DNA of 64,000 nt from Streptomyces brevispora. GTDB lineage: Bacteria > Actinomycetota > Actinomycetes > Streptomycetales > Streptomycetaceae. The notes beneath the pieces are model-generated. The model saw nothing but the letters and a program-made list of their open reading frames with translations. It made no database searches and was not told the origin of the DNA. Positions 45,019 through 53,420 of the stretch are shown piece by piece (the stretch's first letter is position 1; every line of letters begins with the position of its first letter). The stretch is taken from positions 2,108,001 through 2,172,000 of the forward strand of contig NZ_VIWW01000001.1 in NCBI RefSeq assembly GCF_007829885.1. The letters are read 5' to 3'. Made by a program: the position numbers and the translations under genes.

Positions 45019-46148
45019 GAATGTCCCCTCGTAGTCGGTCTGTGCTCTGACGGTGCGGAATCAGGGGTGAACCACGGCAGCGTGGCCGTGGTGGTGCTCG
45101 CGCGCTTCGCGGGCGCGGGGCCCTCGGACGGCGCGGGCGCCCGCCGCAGTCCCGGCAACCGGGCTGTCACATCGGCGAGTCGGTCGGAGCCCCGCCGCGA
45201 CCGGACCGCCGCGTGCGAGGAGCGCGGCCGTACCTTGTCGACGACGGCCATGCCGATACGGAACACGGCGGCGGGCACGACGAGGCAGAGCAGGATCCAG
45301 AAGAGCGTCACGCCCCAGGGACGGCCGACCCCCCACGGCTGCTGGGCCAGCACCTTCGTGCCGTACTTCAGCGAGACCTGGTAGTCGCCGTGGGCGCCCG
45401 CCGTCAGCTCGACGGGCAGTTCGATCCGTGCCTTGCGGCCGGGCTCGATGGTGCCGCGCCACTGCCGCTCCTCCCACTGCGGGGCGTAGACGCCGTGCGC
45501 GGTCCCGACCTCGAAGACCGGGTCCTTGACCGCGGCCGAGCCCAGGTTGCCGACGGTGAGGACGAGGCGCCGGGAGGCCGGGGCGCCGAACCAGGTCAGG
45601 ATCCCGCTGTCGCCCTCCAGCCGGGTGGTGGCGAGGACGGCGAGCTTTCCGTCACCGGTCTGTTCGGGCAGCGCGGCGACGGGATGCCCGGCAACGACGA
45701 ACACGGCGTCGGCCACGGCCTGGTCCCCGGTGACCGTCGCGACGTGCACCACGCAGGGGCACGGTACGGGCGGCTCCGCGACCGGCAGCTTCTTGGCGAA
45801 CGCGCCCTTGGCGTCGGTGGTGACCGCGAGGCCGTCCGCGTTGGCGCAGGAGTTGGTGCCGCCGATCACCCCGCGCGCCGGGCTGGACCGCCCGCAGACC
45901 AGCATCATCAGCAGGGTGTTCGCCCGCCAGCCGCTGCCCTTGACGGTGATCTCGCCGCCCTTGCCCGCCTGCTTCCCGGAGAGCGTGACCACCGGCTTCG
46001 GGTCCGCCGCGCTCCGGCCGGTGGCATGGGCGCCCGTCGCGGTCAGCAGCAGCGCGGGCAGTATCGCGGCCAGCAGGGCGGCGAGCAGCAGGGCCGCCCT
46101 CCCCCGGCCGTCGCTCCGGAGTGCCGCCGGTCCGGTCGGTCCAGTCAC
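45015..46148 (-). CDS. Secreted, C-terminally membrane-anchored protein of the surface operon
   Basis: 377 aa from the GTG at 46146-46148, with GGGAG 7 nt upstream. A signal helix (LLLAALLAAILPALLL) precedes an Ig-like extracellular region starting VTLSGKQAGKGGEITVKGSG. It has four cysteines (two near 80-95, CPC at about 135) that could form disulfides. One membrane helix lies near 280 (VTLFWILLCLVVPAAVF), then a basic/Pro-rich cytoplasmic tail of about 75 residues. No enzyme motif. Both ends overlap neighbouring genes by 4 bp, so all three are coupled. It may be a scaffold for the sorted proteins. Confidence 0.7.
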   Translation of the reverse strand: MTGPTGPAALRSDGRGRAALLLAALLAAILPALLLTATGAHATGRSAADPKPVVTLSGKQAGKGGEITVKGSGWRANTLLMMLVCGRSSPARGVIGGTNSCANADGLAVTTDAKGAFAKKLPVAEPPVPCPCVVHVATVTGDQAVADAVFVVAGHPVAALPEQTGDGKLAVLATTRLEGDSGILTWFGAPASRRLVLTVGNLGSAAVKDPVFEVGTAHGVYAPQWEERQWRGTIEPGRKARIELPVELTAGAHGDYQVSLKYGTKVLAQQPWGVGRPWGVTLFWILLCLVVPAAVFRIGMAVVDKVRPRSSHAAVRSRRGSDRLADVTARLPGLRRAPAPSEGPAPAKRASTTTATLPWFTPDSAPSEHRPTTRGHS

Positions 46149-47143
46149 GATTCCGCTCCCGCCTTCACCAAGTGCCTCTCGTCGGAATGCTGTTGATGGT
46201 CCGGGGACGGGACGGCCCCGTCGTCGCGCCCGCTCCGCCGTGCTCCTCGCAGGCGCCGGTGTCCGTACGTGCCGGCGGCGGCCGCGGCCAGGAGCAACAG
46301 CGCGCCCCCGGTCACCGGCACCCACGGCACGAAGAGCGCCCGGGCCGTCGCCTCGCCGTGCGCGCCGCCCGCCGCCGTGACGCGCAGCCGGACGGTGGCC
46401 GAGTCGAGGGCGGGGGCGCCCCGCCACGGTTCGGTGAGCCGTACCCGCTGTCCGGGCAGCAGCTCGACGGGCAGGGTGCGGGCGTCACGTCGCAGCAGGG
46501 CGCCGAACACCCCGTCGGCGCTGACGGCCAGGCGTGGCGCGAGGACCGCGTTGCCCCGGTTGACCAGCGTGTAGTGGATGGTCCGCCCGGACACCGTGAC
46601 GTCCTCGACCGTGAGCGCCGCCAGCGTCGGCCCGCCGACCCGCAACTGGACCCGGACGCCCACCGAGCGGCCGCCGCTCTCGGCGACGATCGCGCCCGGG
46701 TGGTCACCTGGCAGCGCGTCCTGCGGCACGGTGACGGCTACGGGCACGTCCGCGCGGGTCCGGCCGGGCACGGTCACCTCGGTGGCGGCCGTGCGCAGCC
46801 AGGCCCCGATGCCGGTGGAGCTGTGCGCGCCGCGTACCGCGAAGCCGCCGTTCGCGGTGTTGTACGCGTCGGCGCCGCGCAGCCGTACGGTCACCGGCTC
46901 AGGACCCGGGTTGGTGACCGAGAGGCGGTCCTGGAGGACGCTGCCGGGCAGGCCCTCCAGGTAGAGGTACGGCCGGCCGCCGTCCCCGCCGGCGCCGTTC
47001 GCCGCGGGCCGCGCCGTCCACACCGGGGCGGCCGGGTGCTCGGTGGCACCGGCCGCCGGGGCCATGGCGACGGTCCACCACAGGGCGGCGAGCAGCGGTA
47101 CGGCAAGGGCGAATCGGGTGGCGTGACCGGTCAACGGCGGCAT
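46145..47143 (-). CDS. DUF916-like (WxL-interacting-protein-like) membrane-anchored protein
   Basis: 332 aa from the ATG at 47141-47143, with GGGAG 7 nt upstream. Signal peptide to about 32, then an Ig-like module reading VLQDRLSVTNPGPEPVTVRL and DAYNTANGGFAV, the layout of DUF916 domains of WxL-interacting proteins. A second beta-module (about 145-245) follows, with PLAALT-type strands. One C-terminal helix (VTGGALLLLAAAAAGTYG) and an Arg/His/Asp tail end it. In Firmicutes such proteins bind both peptidoglycan and a WxL partner. Here partners would be the LPKTG and LAATG proteins. Coupled to the next gene by 4 bp. Confidence 0.72.
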   Translation of the reverse strand: MPPLTGHATRFALAVPLLAALWWTVAMAPAAGATEHPAAPVWTARPAANGAGGDGGRPYLYLEGLPGSVLQDRLSVTNPGPEPVTVRLRGADAYNTANGGFAVRGAHSSTGIGAWLRTAATEVTVPGRTRADVPVAVTVPQDALPGDHPGAIVAESGGRSVGVRVQLRVGGPTLAALTVEDVTVSGRTIHYTLVNRGNAVLAPRLAVSADGVFGALLRRDARTLPVELLPGQRVRLTEPWRGAPALDSATVRLRVTAAGGAHGEATARALFVPWVPVTGGALLLLAAAAAGTYGHRRLRGARRSGRDDGAVPSPDHQQHSDERHLVKAGAES

Positions 47144-47187
47144 GGGCGGCTCCCTGGTGCGTGACGGCGGCGGCGGTTGGCGGGACG

Positions 47188-47844
47188 TCAGCCCGCGGCC
47201 CGCTGCCCGCGCCTGGTCAGCCACAGCACCCCGGCCGCGCCGGTCAGCAGCACCGTGCCGCCGAGCGTGCCGAGCGCCACCGCCGAGTCGAGCGGGCCGG
47301 TCTTCGGCAGTGCGGCGTTGGCGTCCGGTGCGCCACCCCCGGCCTTGACGTCGAGGGAGAGCGAGGGGCCCGGGTTGTTGGACGGGGTGCAGGTCGTCGT
47401 CGTACCGAGCGCCTTGATGGTGAGCACCCCGGCGGTGAAGTCGACCTTGCCGCTCTTCCTCGGGGTGTACGTCCCCGACAGGTCACTGATCTTGATGGGG
47501 CTGTTGGCGGGGATCGCGGCGGAGTTCGCCGCTCCGGCGACCTGGACCTGGCCCGGGTCGACGCCGCCCACCTTGATCACCGCGCTGGGGCTCATCGCCC
47601 CCTTGCCCAGTTCGACGGGGCTGGACGAGACGCCCTTCTGGAAGGACATCGTGAGCTTGTAGGAGCTGCCGCTCTTCACGCTCTTGATATCGATGGGCGA
47701 CACGGCGGCCTTGTCCCCGATCGGCGTCTTGCACTGGTAGTTGACGTCCACGACTGTCGCGTGAGCGGCGGGCGCGGCCATCAGCACCACCACCCCCGCC
47801 AGTCCGGACGCCAGCGCGAGAGCTGTTCGCTTCTGGTACGACAC
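47188..47844 (-). CDS. Small LPKTG-type surface protein, one repeat domain
   Basis: 218 aa from a GTG, with GAGGGGA about 8 nt upstream. Signal peptide ends APAAHA at about 29. One domain (about 30-165) resembles domain B of the 482-aa protein: VDVNYQC start, AVIKVGGVDPGQVQV centre, ISDLSGTYTPRKSG block. The end NAALPKTGPLDSAVALGTLG with a hydrophobic helix and RRGQR is a sortase signal (LPKTG). It leads the operon; a 44-bp gap separates it from the DUF916-like gene. Confidence 0.8.
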   Translation of the reverse strand: MSYQKRTALALASGLAGVVVLMAAPAAHATVVDVNYQCKTPIGDKAAVSPIDIKSVKSGSSYKLTMSFQKGVSSSPVELGKGAMSPSAVIKVGGVDPGQVQVAGAANSAAIPANSPIKISDLSGTYTPRKSGKVDFTAGVLTIKALGTTTTCTPSNNPGPSLSLDVKAGGGAPDANAALPKTGPLDSAVALGTLGGTVLLTGAAGVLWLTRRGQRAAG

Positions 47845-47968
47845 CTCGAATTCCCCTCATGCCGGGAGTCGCCGTGCGCCGCTTCGGTGCTGCGGTGCGG
47901 CCCAAATAACTGACGACACATCAGATTGGGCGCTCAAGGTACGCCCGGGGCCTTGTGGAGGGAAGACA

Positions 47969-47995
47969 AAGAGCGCGCCGATCCGGCGCGCTCTT
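47969..47995. terminator. 12-bp hairpin downstream of the HATPase gene
   Basis: 47969-47980 pairs with 47984-47995 around a 3-nt loop, 57 nt beyond the minus-strand stop at 48052 and upstream of the LPKTG gene. It separates the two units. Confidence 0.75.
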
Positions 47996-48051
47996 CAAGG
48001 GGCGTGGGGCCCGGGGTACGGCCCCGGGCGGGCGGGGAAACCCGTCGGCGG

Positions 48052-48609
48052 CTACGCCGGGGCGGCCAGCTCCGCCCAGACGGTCTTGCCGGGCTCACCC
48101 GGGACCCGTACGACTCCCCAGTCCAGGCAGAGCCGCTGCACGATGAACATGCCGTGCCCGCCGGGCCGGCCGGCCCGGTGCGGGGTACGCGGCGCGGGCT
48201 GTCCCGCGCCGCCGTCGGCGACCTCAACCCGCAGCACCTTCGGCGTGCGCGCGATACGGAGCTCGTCGGGGCCGTCCGCGTGCAGGCACGCGTTGGTGAC
48301 CAGTTCGGAGACGACCAGCAGGACGTCCTCGGCGGCCGCCCGGCGGTCGGCGGTCGAGGCGGGGAGCCAGCCCCAGTCGTGGAGCGCCTGACGGGCGAAA
48401 TCGCGGGCCGTCGGCACGATGCCGCTGACCTGCCGCAGTGGCAGCGTGCGCCACTGCCGCTCGACGGACTCGGCGGGCCCGGCGGGCTCGACGGAGGAAA
48501 CGCCGGCGCCCGCGTCCGCGCGTGTGCCCGCGACGGCGCGCGCACCCACGCCCGCGCCCTCCGGCTCGCGGCCGGGGTCGCCCGGCGGATGCTGCCGGGT
48601 GGTCCCCAT
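48052..48609 (-). CDS. Anti-sigma factor kinase (HATPase), partner-switch
   Basis: 185 aa. The N-terminal 60 residues are Ala/Gly/Glu-rich and variable. The HATPase shows N-box VLLVVSELVTNACLHADG, G1 VADGGAGQPAP and G2 GGHGMFIVQRLCLDWG, ending TVWAEL. Such proteins hold a SigB/F-type sigma factor and phosphorylate the STAS antagonist. The STAS gene lies 227 bp upstream on the same strand, and the sigma gene is divergent, so this is the likely anti-sigma factor for it. By recollection this matches the sigI-arsI-prsI locus of S. coelicolor. Confidence 0.88.
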   Translation of the reverse strand: MGTTRQHPPGDPGREPEGAGVGARAVAGTRADAGAGVSSVEPAGPAESVERQWRTLPLRQVSGIVPTARDFARQALHDWGWLPASTADRRAAAEDVLLVVSELVTNACLHADGPDELRIARTPKVLRVEVADGGAGQPAPRTPHRAGRPGGHGMFIVQRLCLDWGVVRVPGEPGKTVWAELAAPA

Positions 48610-48647
48610 CAGCGCTTCACCTCACCGATTCACCATGTCGCCATTGA

Positions 48648-48700
48648 ACAGATACGGATACGAATACAAATACGGACGCCGATACAGGCGCCGGACGGAT
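48648..48700. repeat. Degenerate ATACGG hexamer run
   Basis: ATACGG, ATACGA, ATACAA, ATACGG follow one another from about 48654, with further ATAC motifs at a 6-bp phase to about 48700. The run lies just upstream of the HATPase start, inside the 227-bp gap between the STAS and HATPase genes, where a promoter would be expected. Confidence 0.6.
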
Positions 48701-48836
48701 ACGGAGCGTGCGGCTCGCCGAGGGCTCGCCGGGGTGTCTCCTGCCCGGCCGAATCGGGACAACACCCACTTCGCCTACGCGGATCGCGTGACGCGGGCAA
48801 CGGACGAGGCTCCCGGGGCGGTGAAACACACCACGA

Positions 48837-49205
48837 TCAGCTGTCCAGAGCCTCTTCGAGGGAGCCGTGAACGGTGAAAACCGCCTCGGCCCCGGTGATC
48901 TCGAATACCCGCGCCACCACCGGCAGCATTCCGGCCAAATGGACCCCTCCCCCGGCCGCCTCCGCCTTGAGGCGGGCACCGAGCAGCACGTTCAGCCCGG
49001 TGGAGTCACAGAATTCGAGTCGCGAGCAGTCCACCACCAGGCGCACGCGCCCTTGCTCGACCGCGCTCTCCAAGGGCTCGCGCAGCAGATCGGCCGTGTG
49101 GTGATCGAGCTCACCCACCGGCGTCACAACCTCGCTGCGCCCCTCGGTCCGGGCCTCGACCTGAAGCCGACCCCGGTTCGCACTGCCGACCGTCCCGCGG
49201 TCCAT
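48837..49205 (-). CDS. STAS-domain anti-sigma factor antagonist
   Basis: 122 aa, standard length. STAS layout: VVTPVGELDHHTADLLREPL, VRLVVDCSRLEFCDSTGLNV and HLAGMLPVVARVFEITG. The phosphorylatable serine is in CDSTGL. Unphosphorylated it should bind the HATPase and free the sigma factor. Encoded upstream of the HATPase and divergently from the sigma gene, with a 282-bp intergenic region. Confidence 0.92.
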   Translation of the reverse strand: MDRGTVGSANRGRLQVEARTEGRSEVVTPVGELDHHTADLLREPLESAVEQGRVRLVVDCSRLEFCDSTGLNVLLGARLKAEAAGGGVHLAGMLPVVARVFEITGAEAVFTVHGSLEEALDS

Positions 49206-49487
49206 GCCCGTCCCTCTTCATCGATTGTCACTGTCCGCATCACCGTGTGTGCAGATGCGTTGCAGCTGTCGCTGACGTTCTCAAAACAGTACGCGTTCTG
49301 TGCGCCACGCGGTAGCCGAAGACCTCAATAAACCGGACATATAGCGGCAATTGGAGCTTGTAACGACCCGCAAGGACCAGGTAAGGGTAGGGGACACCCA
49401 AAAGATGGCCGGCTTTGGAGGCGCCGCTTTACCGCAGGAACACGTATGGGCATCGGCAGCCATATGCCGAGAACGATGGAGGAGACC

Positions 49488-50462
49488 ATGTCACCCCGGC
49501 TCGACGAACCGCGTACCCACAACGCGCCGTCAGTATGTCCTCAGGGACTGACCGAATCAGACTCCCCTGCCGCGACCGTCCTGGACGGCACGCGCACCAG
49601 CACCACCAGTAACAGCAGTGGCAGGGGCACCAGCGGCACCGAAGGCATCATCGGTGAACGCGCGGAGCCTGCCGAGATCCCGCCCGGCTCCGAGTTGGGG
49701 CCGATGGACGCCAGGGCTCTCTCGAAGACGCTCTTCGCCCGGCTCGAATCCCTCGAAGAGGGCACCCACGAGTACTCCTACGTACGCAACACGCTCGTCG
49801 AGCTGAACATGGCCCTGGTCAAGTTCGCCGCCTCCCGGTTCCGCTCCCGCAGCGAACCGATGGAGGACATCATCCAGGTCGGCACCATCGGCCTGATCAA
49901 GGCGATCGACCGCTTCGAGCTCAGCCGGGGCGTCGAGTTCCCGACCTTCGCGATGCCGACCATCATCGGTGAGATCAAGCGCTTCTTCCGCGACACCAGC
50001 TGGTCCGTGCGCGTGCCGCGCCGCCTGCAGGAGCTGCGGCTCGACCTGGCCAAGGCAGGCGACGAGCTCGCCCAGCAGCTGGACCGGGCGCCCACCGTGG
50101 GCGAGCTCGCCCACCGCCTGGGCATCAGCAACGAAGAAGTCGTCGAAGGCATGGCCGCGAGCAACGCGTACACCGCGAGCTCCCTGGACGCCAAGCCGGA
50201 GGAGGACGAGAACGACGGCGCGCTGGCCGACCGGATCGGCTACGAGGACCACGGACTCGAAGGCATCGAGTACGTCGAGTCCCTGAAGCCGCTGATCGCC
50301 TCGCTGTCCGGCCGTGACCGGACCATCCTCTCGCTCCGGTTCGTCGCCAACATGACGCAGTCGGAGATCGGTGAGGAGCTCGGCATCTCGCAGATGCACG
50401 TGTCGCGGCTGCTCACCCGCACCCTGGTCAAGCTCCGCAACGGCCTGACGCTGGAGGAATGA
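49488..50462 (+). CDS. sigI: SigB/SigF-type RNA polymerase sigma factor
   Basis: 324 aa from ATG 49488, with GGAGGAG 3-5 nt upstream; an ATG at 49446 adds 14 residues and lacks a good site. About 70 Thr/Ser/Gly-rich residues precede region 2 (PMEDIIQVGTIGLIKAIDRF and VEFPTFAMPTIIGEIKRFFRD). Region 3 follows, and region 4 ends in TQSEIGEELGISQMHVSRLL. Group 3 stress/development sigma factor. The sigI name rests on its position next to STAS/HATPase and hut genes, not on a comparison. Confidence 0.88.
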   Translation: MSPRLDEPRTHNAPSVCPQGLTESDSPAATVLDGTRTSTTSNSSGRGTSGTEGIIGERAEPAEIPPGSELGPMDARALSKTLFARLESLEEGTHEYSYVRNTLVELNMALVKFAASRFRSRSEPMEDIIQVGTIGLIKAIDRFELSRGVEFPTFAMPTIIGEIKRFFRDTSWSVRVPRRLQELRLDLAKAGDELAQQLDRAPTVGELAHRLGISNEEVVEGMAASNAYTASSLDAKPEEDENDGALADRIGYEDHGLEGIEYVESLKPLIASLSGRDRTILSLRFVANMTQSEIGEELGISQMHVSRLLTRTLVKLRNGLTLEE

Positions 50463-50502
50463 CCGGGCACCTCGCAACGCGCTTGCGAGGACTGCCGGAC
50501 AA

Positions 50503-50532
50503 AGGACCTGCCCCGCCAAGGGGCAGGTCCTT
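50503..50532. terminator. 12-bp hairpin between the sigma factor gene and hutI
   Basis: 50503-50514 pairs with 50521-50532 around a 6-nt loop, 41 nt past the sigma stop, followed by TTCC. It lies in the convergent gap and may stop both transcripts. Confidence 0.85.
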
Positions 50533-50574
50533 CCGCGTTGCTGACCTGACGTCAGCCACGCAGGCTCGGGGCAG

Positions 50575-50700
50575 GCCGTGGTTCCGCGTCGGACACGTAA
50601 TCGGGTGCCGGCCTTGGTTCCGCGTCGGACGCGGATTCGGGGGGCGGCCGCGGTTCCGTGCCGGACGCGGAATCGGGTGTCAGCCGTGGTTCCGTGCGCC
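50575..50700. repeat. 36-bp tandem repeat, about 3.5 copies, running into the hutI 3' end
   Basis: The motif GGTTCCG recurs at 50580, 50616, 50652 and 50688, exactly 36 bp apart, within a degenerate unit ending in CGGACGCGGAATCGGG. The last partial unit covers the hutI stop codon, so the repeat contributes the last residues of HutI (ARNHG). It has no spacer structure and is not a CRISPR. Confidence 0.85.
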
Positions 50701-51867
50701 GGTGCGTTCGCCGCGCCGCCAGACCTCGTGCACCAGCGGCACGCCGGGCCGGTAGGCGAGATGGACGTGGCTGGGTGCGTCGAGGACCACCAGGTCGGCG
50801 CGGGCGCCGGGGGTGATGCGCCCGATGTCGGTACGCCGCAGGGCCGCGGCGCCGCCCGCGGTGGCGGACCAGAGGGCCTCATCGGGGGTCATGCCCATGT
50901 CGCGGACGGCGAGTGCGACGCAGAACGGCATGGAGGAGGTGAACGAGGAGCCCGGGTTGCAGTCCGTGGAGAGCGCGACGGTGGCGCCCGCGTCGAGGAT
51001 GCGGCGGGCGTCGGGCCAGGCGGCGCGGGTGGAGAACTCGGCGCCGGGGAGCAGCGTGGCGACGGTGGCGGACTGCGCCAGGGCGTCGATGTCGGCGTCG
51101 GTGAGGTGGGTGCAGTGGTCGGCCGACGCCGCGTCCAGCTCCACGGCCAGCTGGACGCCGGGGCCGTGTCCGAGCTGGTTGGCGTGGACGCGGGGGTGCA
51201 GGCCCTTGGCGCGGCCCGCGGTGAGGACGGCACGGGCCTGGTCGCCGTCGAAGGCGCCCTTCTCGCAGAAGACGTCGATCCAACGGGCGTACGGGGCACA
51301 GGCGTCGAGCATCGGTCCGGTGACCAGGTCGACGTATCCGGCCGGGTCGTCGGCGTAGTCCGGGGAGACGATGTGGGCGCCCAGGAAGGTGACCTCCTCG
51401 GTGTGCCGGGCGGCGATGCGCAGGGCGCGGGCCTCGTCCTCGACGGTGAGGCCGTAGCCGGACTTGGTCTCGAAGGTCGTGGTGCCCTGGCGCAGCGCCT
51501 CGGCGAGGTAGCGGGCGACGTTGGCGGAGAGTTCCTCGTCGGTGGCGGCGCGGGTCGCGGCGACGGTGGTGCGGATGCCGCCCGCGGTGTAGGCCCGGCC
51601 GGACATCCGGGCGTTGAACTCCTGGGTGCGGTCGCCCGCGAAGAGGAGGTGGGAGTGGGAGTCGACGAAGCCCGGGATCACGGCCCGGCCGGCCGCGTCG
51701 ACGGCATTGTCAGTGGCGGGTGCTTTGCTGGATTCACCGGTCCAGACGACCCGGTCGCCCTCGATGACGACGGCCGCGTCCTGGATCAGTCCGAGGGGGG
51801 AATTGTCACCGAGGGAGGGGTCGTTGGTGACCAGTGCGGCGATGTGGGTGATGGCGGTCGTCGTCAT
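50680..51867 (-). CDS. hutI: Imidazolonepropionase HutI
   Basis: 395 aa from the ATG at 51865-51867, with GGAGAG 10 nt upstream. Amidohydrolase metal site: HxH in [15 protein letters not shown], His in [12 protein letters not shown], His in [11 protein letters not shown] and Asp in [15 protein letters not shown]. It opens 4-imidazolone-5-propanoate to N-formimino-L-glutamate. Last gene of the hut operon, 68 bp after hutF. The final residues lie in a 36-bp tandem repeat. Confidence 0.95.
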   Translation of the reverse strand: MTTTAITHIAALVTNDPSLGDNSPLGLIQDAAVVIEGDRVVWTGESSKAPATDNAVDAAGRAVIPGFVDSHSHLLFAGDRTQEFNARMSGRAYTAGGIRTTVAATRAATDEELSANVARYLAEALRQGTTTFETKSGYGLTVEDEARALRIAARHTEEVTFLGAHIVSPDYADDPAGYVDLVTGPMLDACAPYARWIDVFCEKGAFDGDQARAVLTAGRAKGLHPRVHANQLGHGPGVQLAVELDAASADHCTHLTDADIDALAQSATVATLLPGAEFSTRAAWPDARRILDAGATVALSTDCNPGSSFTSSMPFCVALAVRDMGMTPDEALWSATAGGAAALRRTDIGRITPGARADLVVLDAPSHVHLAYRPGVPLVHEVWRRGERTGARNHG

Positions 51868-51935
51868 CGGGGGACTGCTCTCCTTGCGTGTCGGCTTCGG
51901 CGGGGGCGCGGGGCTGACCGGTTCCTCGGGACCGC

Positions 51936-53420
51936 TCAGTGGTGCAGGGCCGCGATGGCCTTCGCGAGTGCCGCGGGAACGTCGTCGACCAGCGCGTGAT
52001 GTCCGTCGCGCACGATGTGCCGTCCGGCGACCACCGTGTGGCGTACGTCGGCCGCGGAGGCGGCGAATACGGCTGTTTCGGCAGCCAGTCTGGGTACCGG
52101 CCCCGCTGTTCTGACGGAGTCCAGGGCGACGGTCGCGAGGTCGGCGGGCGCGCCCGGTTCGAGGATGCCCGCGTCGGGGCGGCCGAGCGCGGCGTGGCCG
52201 TCGGCGGAGGCGGCGCGCAGGAGTGCGGCCGCGGTCCAGTGGCCGCGGGTCCGGGTGCGCAGGCGCTCGTTGAGCTCCATCGCGCGGGCCTCTTCGAAGA
52301 GGTCGATGACGGCGTGGCTGTCGCTGCCCAGCGAGAGCGGGGAGCCGGCGCGCTGGAGGGTGACGGCGGGGCCGATGCCGTCGGCGAGATCGCGTTCGGT
52401 GGTCGGGCACATGCAGGTGCCGGTGGCCGTGGAGCCGATCAGCGCGATGTCCTCACCGGTGAGATGGGTGTTGTGGACGCCGGTGGTGCGCGGGCCGAGT
52501 ACCCCGTGGTCGGCGAGGAGCCGGGTGGGGGTGCAGCCGTGGGCGGCGAGGCAGGCGTCGTTCTCCGCCGTCTGCTCGGAAAGGTGGACATGGAGCGGTG
52601 CCTGCCGCTCCTGCGCCCAGTTCGCGACGGTGGCGAGCTGGGCGGCGGGCACGGCGCGCACGGAGTGGATGGCGGCGCCGATCAGGGCGTGTTCGTCGCC
52701 CTTGAGGAGGGAGGCGCGCTCGGCCCAGGCGTCGGCGGTGGTGTCGGAGAAGCGCAGCTGGTGCTGATCGGGCTTCTGGTACTGGGAGGGCCGGCGGCCG
52801 AACCCCGCGGCGAGATAGGCGGTGTCGAGCAGGGTGATCCGGATACCGGCCTCGCGCGCGGCCGCGATCAGTGCCGCGCCCATGGAGTTCGGGTCGTTGT
52901 ACGGGGTACCGCCCGGCGCATGGTGCAGATAGTGGAATTCGCCGACCGCGGTGATGCCTGCCAGGGCCATCTCGGCGTACACCGCACGGGCCAGTTCGTA
53001 GTACGTGTCGGGGGTGAGCCGGGACGCGACCTGGTACATGGTCTCGCGCCAGGTCCAGAAGGTGCCGGAGCCGACCTGGACGGCGGAGCGCAGCGCGCGG
53101 TGGAAGGCGTGCGAGTGGGTGTTGGCGAGACCGGGCAGGGTGAGCCCGCGCAGCACGGTGGCGCCGGGCGGCGGGGAGTCGACTCCGGTCCGCACTCCGG
53201 CGATCAGCCCGTCGGACACCTCCAGGACGACGCCTGGCTCGACATGGGTGCCGAGCCAGGCATGGGAGAGCCAGTACGTCACGGCGACGGGCCCGCCCGG
53301 CGTCGCCGGCTGCGTTGCCGCCTGCGGTGTCCCCGTTGTCGGCTCCGTTGCCGGCTGCGTTGTCGGCTCCTTTTTCGGCTGCGTTGTCGGCTCCGTTGTG
53401 GGCTGCGTTGTCAGCGGCAC
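51936..53420 (-). CDS. hutF: Formimidoylglutamate deiminase HutF with a Thr-Gln-Pro repeat extension
   Basis: 494 aa if the GTG at 53418-53420 is used (AAGGT 7 nt upstream, 10-bp overlap with the preceding gene). A GTG at 53280-53282 gives a normal 448-aa HutF starting (M)[16 protein letters not shown]. The extra N-terminus is built of TTQP/TTEP units. The amidohydrolase core shows [14 protein letters not shown], His in [13 protein letters not shown], and [14 protein letters not shown] with the metal-ligand Asp. It converts N-formimino-Glu to N-formyl-Glu plus ammonia. Confidence 0.9.
   Translation of the reverse strand: MPLTTQPTTEPTTQPKKEPTTQPATEPTTGTPQAATQPATPGGPVAVTYWLSHAWLGTHVEPGVVLEVSDGLIAGVRTGVDSPPPGATVLRGLTLPGLANTHSHAFHRALRSAVQVGSGTFWTWRETMYQVASRLTPDTYYELARAVYAEMALAGITAVGEFHYLHHAPGGTPYNDPNSMGAALIAAAREAGIRITLLDTAYLAAGFGRRPSQYQKPDQHQLRFSDTTADAWAERASLLKGDEHALIGAAIHSVRAVPAAQLATVANWAQERQAPLHVHLSEQTAENDACLAAHGCTPTRLLADHGVLGPRTTGVHNTHLTGEDIALIGSTATGTCMCPTTERDLADGIGPAVTLQRAGSPLSLGSDSHAVIDLFEEARAMELNERLRTRTRGHWTAAALLRAASADGHAALGRPDAGILEPGAPADLATVALDSVRTAGPVPRLAAETAVFAASAADVRHTVVAGRHIVRDGHHALVDDVPAALAKAIAALHH
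53334..53411 (-). repeat. 12-bp tandem repeat encoding TTQP/TTEP at the hutF start
   Basis: About six and a half units of four residues ([26 protein letters not shown]) are encoded just inside the longest hutF frame. Alternating Q and E units give a 24-bp higher-order period. The repeat is in frame with HutF. Confidence 0.8.

Noticed and set aside
49375..49400. SigB-type promoter (GGGTA box) ahead of the sigma gene
   Set aside because: A GGGTAG exists, but no matching -35 at 14-16 nt could be seen.
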